A DNA stretch of 64,000 nucleotides from Roseomonas sp. (lineage in GTDB: Bacteria > Pseudomonadota > Alphaproteobacteria > Acetobacterales > Acetobacteraceae): positions 248,001 to 312,000 of the forward strand of contig JADCER010000005.1 of assembly GCA_020249925.1 (NCBI GenBank). The letters are read 5' to 3'. The translations under genes and the position numbers were made by a program. The notes below the pieces were generated by a model. That model saw only the letters and a program-made list of their open reading frames with translations, did no database searches and was not told the origin of the DNA. This document shows, in pieces, positions 61,312 to 64,000 of the stretch. Within the stretch, counting starts at the first letter, position 1. Each line of letters begins with the position of its first letter.

Positions 61312-62261
61312 GGCGCAAGGATCAGCTTTTCGGCAGCCAGCACAGCGAAAAGTGCGAAAAGATAGGTCAGCGAAAAGCGGAAGCATTTCTTGGCCGCCTT
61401 GTCCCCCGCAAGGCTGCGGCCTTCGGCATCCTGCGCCTCTCGCAGTACGGCAACCGCGTGGCGGATGAAATTCAGGCCGAGCAGTGCTGCAATCGCGCCA
61501 TAGACAGGGCCGGAAAAGCCCATGAGCCAGGGTGCCATGCCGAGCGGCGCCAGCGCCAACGTGTAATACAGAATCTGCTTGCGCGTTTCGCGGGCGCCCG
61601 CCGTCACGGGCAGCATCGGCACGCCGGCCTTGGCGTAATCCTCATGCGCCCAAAGGGACAGCGCCCAGAAATGTGGCGGCGTCCAGATGAAGATGATGGC
61701 GAAAAGAATGATCGGCACCAGGGTGACGTCACCCGTCACCGCGGCCCAACCGATCAGCGGCGGAAAGGCACCGGCCGCGCCGCCGATCACGATATTCTGC
61801 GGCGTGCGGCGCTTCAGCCACATGGTATAAACCACCACATAAAACAGGATGGAAAAGGCCAGCACGCCAGCGGCCAGGTAATTGGTCGCAAAGGCCATCA
61901 CCACGACAGAACCGACACCAAGCAAAATGCCAAAGCCAAGCGCGGCATCCGGCGCAATGCGCCCGGCGGGAATGGGCCGGCGCGCCGTACGCCGCATCAC
62001 CGCATCAATATCGCGATCATACCACATATTGATGGCGCCAGAGGCACCCGCCGCCACCGCGATGCAGAGAATGGCAATCACCGCCAGCACCGGATGCAAA
62101 TGCCCCGGCGCCACCAGAAGCCCGGCGACCGCGCTGAATACCACCAGCGACATGACGCGCGGCTTGAGCAGCGCGACCCAATCGCCCACTTCCGAAATAT
62201 TGTAGGAAACAGGAAGGGGGGCCGCGCCCCCCTTGCCGTTTTCGATGACTGAGTCGCTCAT
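61308..62261 (-). CDS. ctaB: Protoheme IX farnesyltransferase (heme O synthase)
   Basis: A 317-residue UbiA-family prenyltransferase with nine or so transmembrane helices. The aspartate-rich catalytic motif is NMWYDRDIDAVMRRTARRPIPAG (Asp82, 84 and 86), and the second polar loop is WTPPHFWALSLWAHEDYAKAGVPMLP. It farnesylates heme b to heme O for the oxidase. Two adjacent ATG codons exist (62264, 62261); GGGG upstream is better spaced for the second. Located just downstream of coxA. Confidence 0.95.
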   Translation of the reverse strand: MSDSVIENGKGGAAPLPVSYNISEVGDWVALLKPRVMSLVVFSAVAGLLVAPGHLHPVLAVIAILCIAVAAGASGAINMWYDRDIDAVMRRTARRPIPAGRIAPDAALGFGILLGVGSVVVMAFATNYLAAGVLAFSILFYVVVYTMWLKRRTPQNIVIGGAAGAFPPLIGWAAVTGDVTLVPIILFAIIFIWTPPHFWALSLWAHEDYAKAGVPMLPVTAGARETRKQILYYTLALAPLGMAPWLMGFSGPVYGAIAALLGLNFIRHAVAVLREAQDAEGRSLAGDKAAKKCFRFSLTYLFALFAVLAAEKLILAP

Positions 62262-62285
62262 CATAACCCCAATGACGTTGCGGCC

Positions 62286-63881
62286 TTACCGCATCCGAGG
62301 AATTTCCTCAAAGGTATGGAAGGGCGGTGGAGACGCCACTTGCCATTCCAAGGTGGTCGCACCTTCGCCCCAGGGATTGGCTGCAGCCTTCACGCCGGAC
62401 CGCATGGTCACCCAGACGATGTAGAAGAAGAACACAAAGGAAGCGACCGAAATGACCGACCCGATGGAGGCAACGAAATTCCAACCCCAAAAGGCATCCG
62501 GATAATCCGGATAGCGGCGCGGCATGCCCTGATTGCCCGAGAAATGCATCGGGAAGAAGGTCAGGTTCACGCCGATAAAGGTCATCCAGAAATGGATCTT
62601 GCCGAGCGTCTCAGGATATTGCCGCCCGCACATCTTGCCGATCCAGTAATAGAAACCGGCATAGATCGAGAACACCGCACCAAGCGACAGCACGTAATGG
62701 AAATGCGCCACCACGTAATAGGTGTTGTGCAGGATCTGATCGATACCCGCATTGGCGAGCACCACGCCCGTCACGCCACCCACGGTAAAGAGGAAGATGA
62801 AGCCCACCGCGAAGAGCATGGGCGTATCCATCCTGATGGACCCGCCCCACATGGTCGCGATCCAGGAGAAGATCTTCACCCCCGTTGGCACCGCGATCAC
62901 CATCGTGGCCGCCATGAAGTAGGCGCGCGTGTCCACATCCATGCCGGAGGTGTACATATGGTGCGCCCAGACAATGAAGCCGACAAAGCCGATCGCCACC
63001 ATGGCGTAAGCCATGCCGAGGTAACCGAACACAGGCTTACGGCTGAAGGTGGAAATCACATGGCTGATGATGCCGAAGCCCGGCAGGATCATGATGTAGA
63101 CTTCCGGATGGCCGAAGAACCAGAACAGATGCTGGAACAGCACCGGGTCACCACCGCCTTCAGGGCGGAAGAAGGCCGTACCAAAATTGCGGTCCGTGAT
63201 CAGCATGGTGATCGCACCCGCCAGCACCGGCACCGCCAGCAGCAGCAGGAAGGCCGTGACCAGCATGGACCAGACAAACAGCGGCATCTTGTGCAGCGTC
63301 ATGCCAGGGGCGCGCATGTTGAAGATGGTGGTGATGAAATTGGCCGCACCCATGATGGATGAAGCGCCCGCCAAATGCAGCGAAAACAGCGCCAAATCCA
63401 TCGCCGGGCTGGAATGGAAGGTGCTGTCGGACAGCGGCGGATAGATCGTCCAGCCCGCGCCAGGGCCCTCACCCACGAAAAGGCTTGCCGCCAGCAGCAG
63501 GAAGGCCGGCACCAGCAACCAGAAGGAGATATTGTTCATGCGCGGGAAGGCCATATCCGGCGCCCCGATCATGATCGGCACGAACCAATTGCCGAAGCCC
63601 CCAATCAGCGCCGGCATGACCACAAAGAACACCATGATCAGGCCATGGGCCGAGATATAGGCATTCCACATCTGGCCATCAGAGAAAATCTGCATGCCGG
63701 GATACATGAGTTCCAGGCGCATCAGCAGCGAAATGCCGATCCCCACCACCGCCGCAACCAGCGAGAAGATGATGTAGAGCGTGCCGATATCCTTATGGTT
63801 CGTCGAAAAGAACCAGCGGGACACAAAGCCCGGCTTGTGATCGTGATGATCGTCGTGATGGGCGTGCGAAGCGGTTGCCAT
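62286..63881 (-). CDS. ctaD: Cytochrome c oxidase subunit I
   Basis: A 531-residue heme-copper oxidase core subunit. The His-rich N-terminus ([10 protein letters not shown]) is followed by the aa3 signature [13 protein letters not shown], then [22 protein letters not shown] (heme a ligand His), [18 protein letters not shown] (CuB His with the cross-linked Tyr), [15 protein letters not shown] (two CuB His), and [15 protein letters not shown] (heme His pair). The D-channel Asn/Asp region and Glu in GHPEVY mark a type A1 enzyme. ATG 63881 follows AGAGGGAAG. Confidence 0.97.
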   Translation of the reverse strand: MATASHAHHDDHHDHKPGFVSRWFFSTNHKDIGTLYIIFSLVAAVVGIGISLLMRLELMYPGMQIFSDGQMWNAYISAHGLIMVFFVVMPALIGGFGNWFVPIMIGAPDMAFPRMNNISFWLLVPAFLLLAASLFVGEGPGAGWTIYPPLSDSTFHSSPAMDLALFSLHLAGASSIMGAANFITTIFNMRAPGMTLHKMPLFVWSMLVTAFLLLLAVPVLAGAITMLITDRNFGTAFFRPEGGGDPVLFQHLFWFFGHPEVYIMILPGFGIISHVISTFSRKPVFGYLGMAYAMVAIGFVGFIVWAHHMYTSGMDVDTRAYFMAATMVIAVPTGVKIFSWIATMWGGSIRMDTPMLFAVGFIFLFTVGGVTGVVLANAGIDQILHNTYYVVAHFHYVLSLGAVFSIYAGFYYWIGKMCGRQYPETLGKIHFWMTFIGVNLTFFPMHFSGNQGMPRRYPDYPDAFWGWNFVASIGSVISVASFVFFFYIVWVTMRSGVKAAANPWGEGATTLEWQVASPPPFHTFEEIPRMR

Positions 63882-63904
63882 GTTTGTCTTCCCTCTGCCG
63901 CGCC

Positions 63905-64000
63905 TTACCGGCGGGCCTCCGCGATCTGAAGTGAATCCTGAGAAACGGGCGCGGCGGCGATCACCGGCGCACTGCCATCAGCCCGGGCGAAACGCTTTTG
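63905..64000 (-). CDS. ctaC: Cytochrome c oxidase subunit II, C-terminal end only
   Basis: The last 31 codons plus TAA (stop at 63907-63905, minus strand) of a gene running off the right edge. The visible peptide ([15 protein letters not shown], then [12 protein letters not shown]) has no diagnostic motif. Assignment to coxB/ctaC rests on its position, directly upstream of coxA on the same strand, and a tail that resembles subunit II tails. The CuA domain lies outside the window. Confidence 0.7.
   Translation of the reverse strand, partial: QKRFARADGSAPVIAAAPVSQDSLQIAEARR

Noticed and set aside
61458-62252. Plus-strand open frame of 264 codons, and another at 62316-63362
   Set aside because: They are shadows of ctaB and coxA with His/Arg-rich translations typical of antisense membrane-protein genes.

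Overview
The window looks like a chromosomal segment of an alphaproteobacterium of moderately high GC, most likely from the Acetobacteraceae (Roseomonas/Roseococcus type). This is inferred from a caa3/aa3 cytochrome oxidase operon in the order coxB-coxA-ctaB-small ORF-ctaG-coxC-surf1, an hflK-hflC-DUF2065-deg cluster, Bug/TctC-type receptor genes and gene after gene joined by ATGA or GTGA overlaps. No rRNA, tRNA or CRISPR array was seen.

Layout. 1-2.4 kb: end of a patatin-like phospholipase, a trans-aconitate methyltransferase and a decayed SDR gene. 2.9-3.8 kb: a TTT-family solute receptor. 4.35-26.9 kb: a co-directional block of about 20 genes. It starts with a LIV-type ABC importer whose last ATPase is fused to a Tm-1-like (UPF0261) domain, followed by the matching TIM-barrel protein, a 908-residue SPFH/flotillin-like protein with 44-residue hendecad repeats, two SRPBCC proteins, a CoxMSL-type molybdenum hydroxylase with a split large subunit, its MoxR/VWA maturation pair, and then an amidohydrolase, a metallo-beta-lactamase-fold hydrolase, an SMP-30/isochorismatase fusion, a sugar-isomerase-like protein and an enolase-superfamily protein. 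I read this as an uncharacterised uptake-and-oxidation pathway for a small organic molecule, probably going through hydroxylation and lactone opening. It is the strongest candidate here for an undescribed system.

26.9-33.3 kb: a fossil TctC fragment, a TIM-barrel/DUF993 pair, and acyl-CoA genes (CoA-transferase/racemase, acyl-CoA ligase, acyl-CoA dehydrogenase). 33.4-38.6 kb: housekeeping genes mrp, hflK, hflC, DUF2065 and a Deg protease. 38.6-41.3 kb: an SDR lacking the catalytic Tyr and an FAD monooxygenase with a fused NTF2-like domain.

41.3-43.7 kb: an accessory patch with two broken remnants of a phage head module (capsid, and a DUF2190/capsid chimera), a small inserted element with a CTAG target duplication, a GST gene and a Phd/PIN toxin-antitoxin pair with an overlapping promoter and operator. 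43.7-57.5 kb: an MFS transporter, a class A penicillin-binding protein, two amidohydrolases, a WYL regulator with VOC and EVE genes and a likely operator, then a 3-hydroxyacyl-CoA dehydrogenase, a serine hydrolase, a HTD2-like dehydratase, a CoA-ester lyase, a DUF1194 protein and an M32 carboxypeptidase. 57.6-64 kb: a DUF1254 protein and the cytochrome oxidase operon on the minus strand, running off the right edge in coxB.

Functions are assigned from recognised family motifs; pathway-level statements are inference. No database search was possible.
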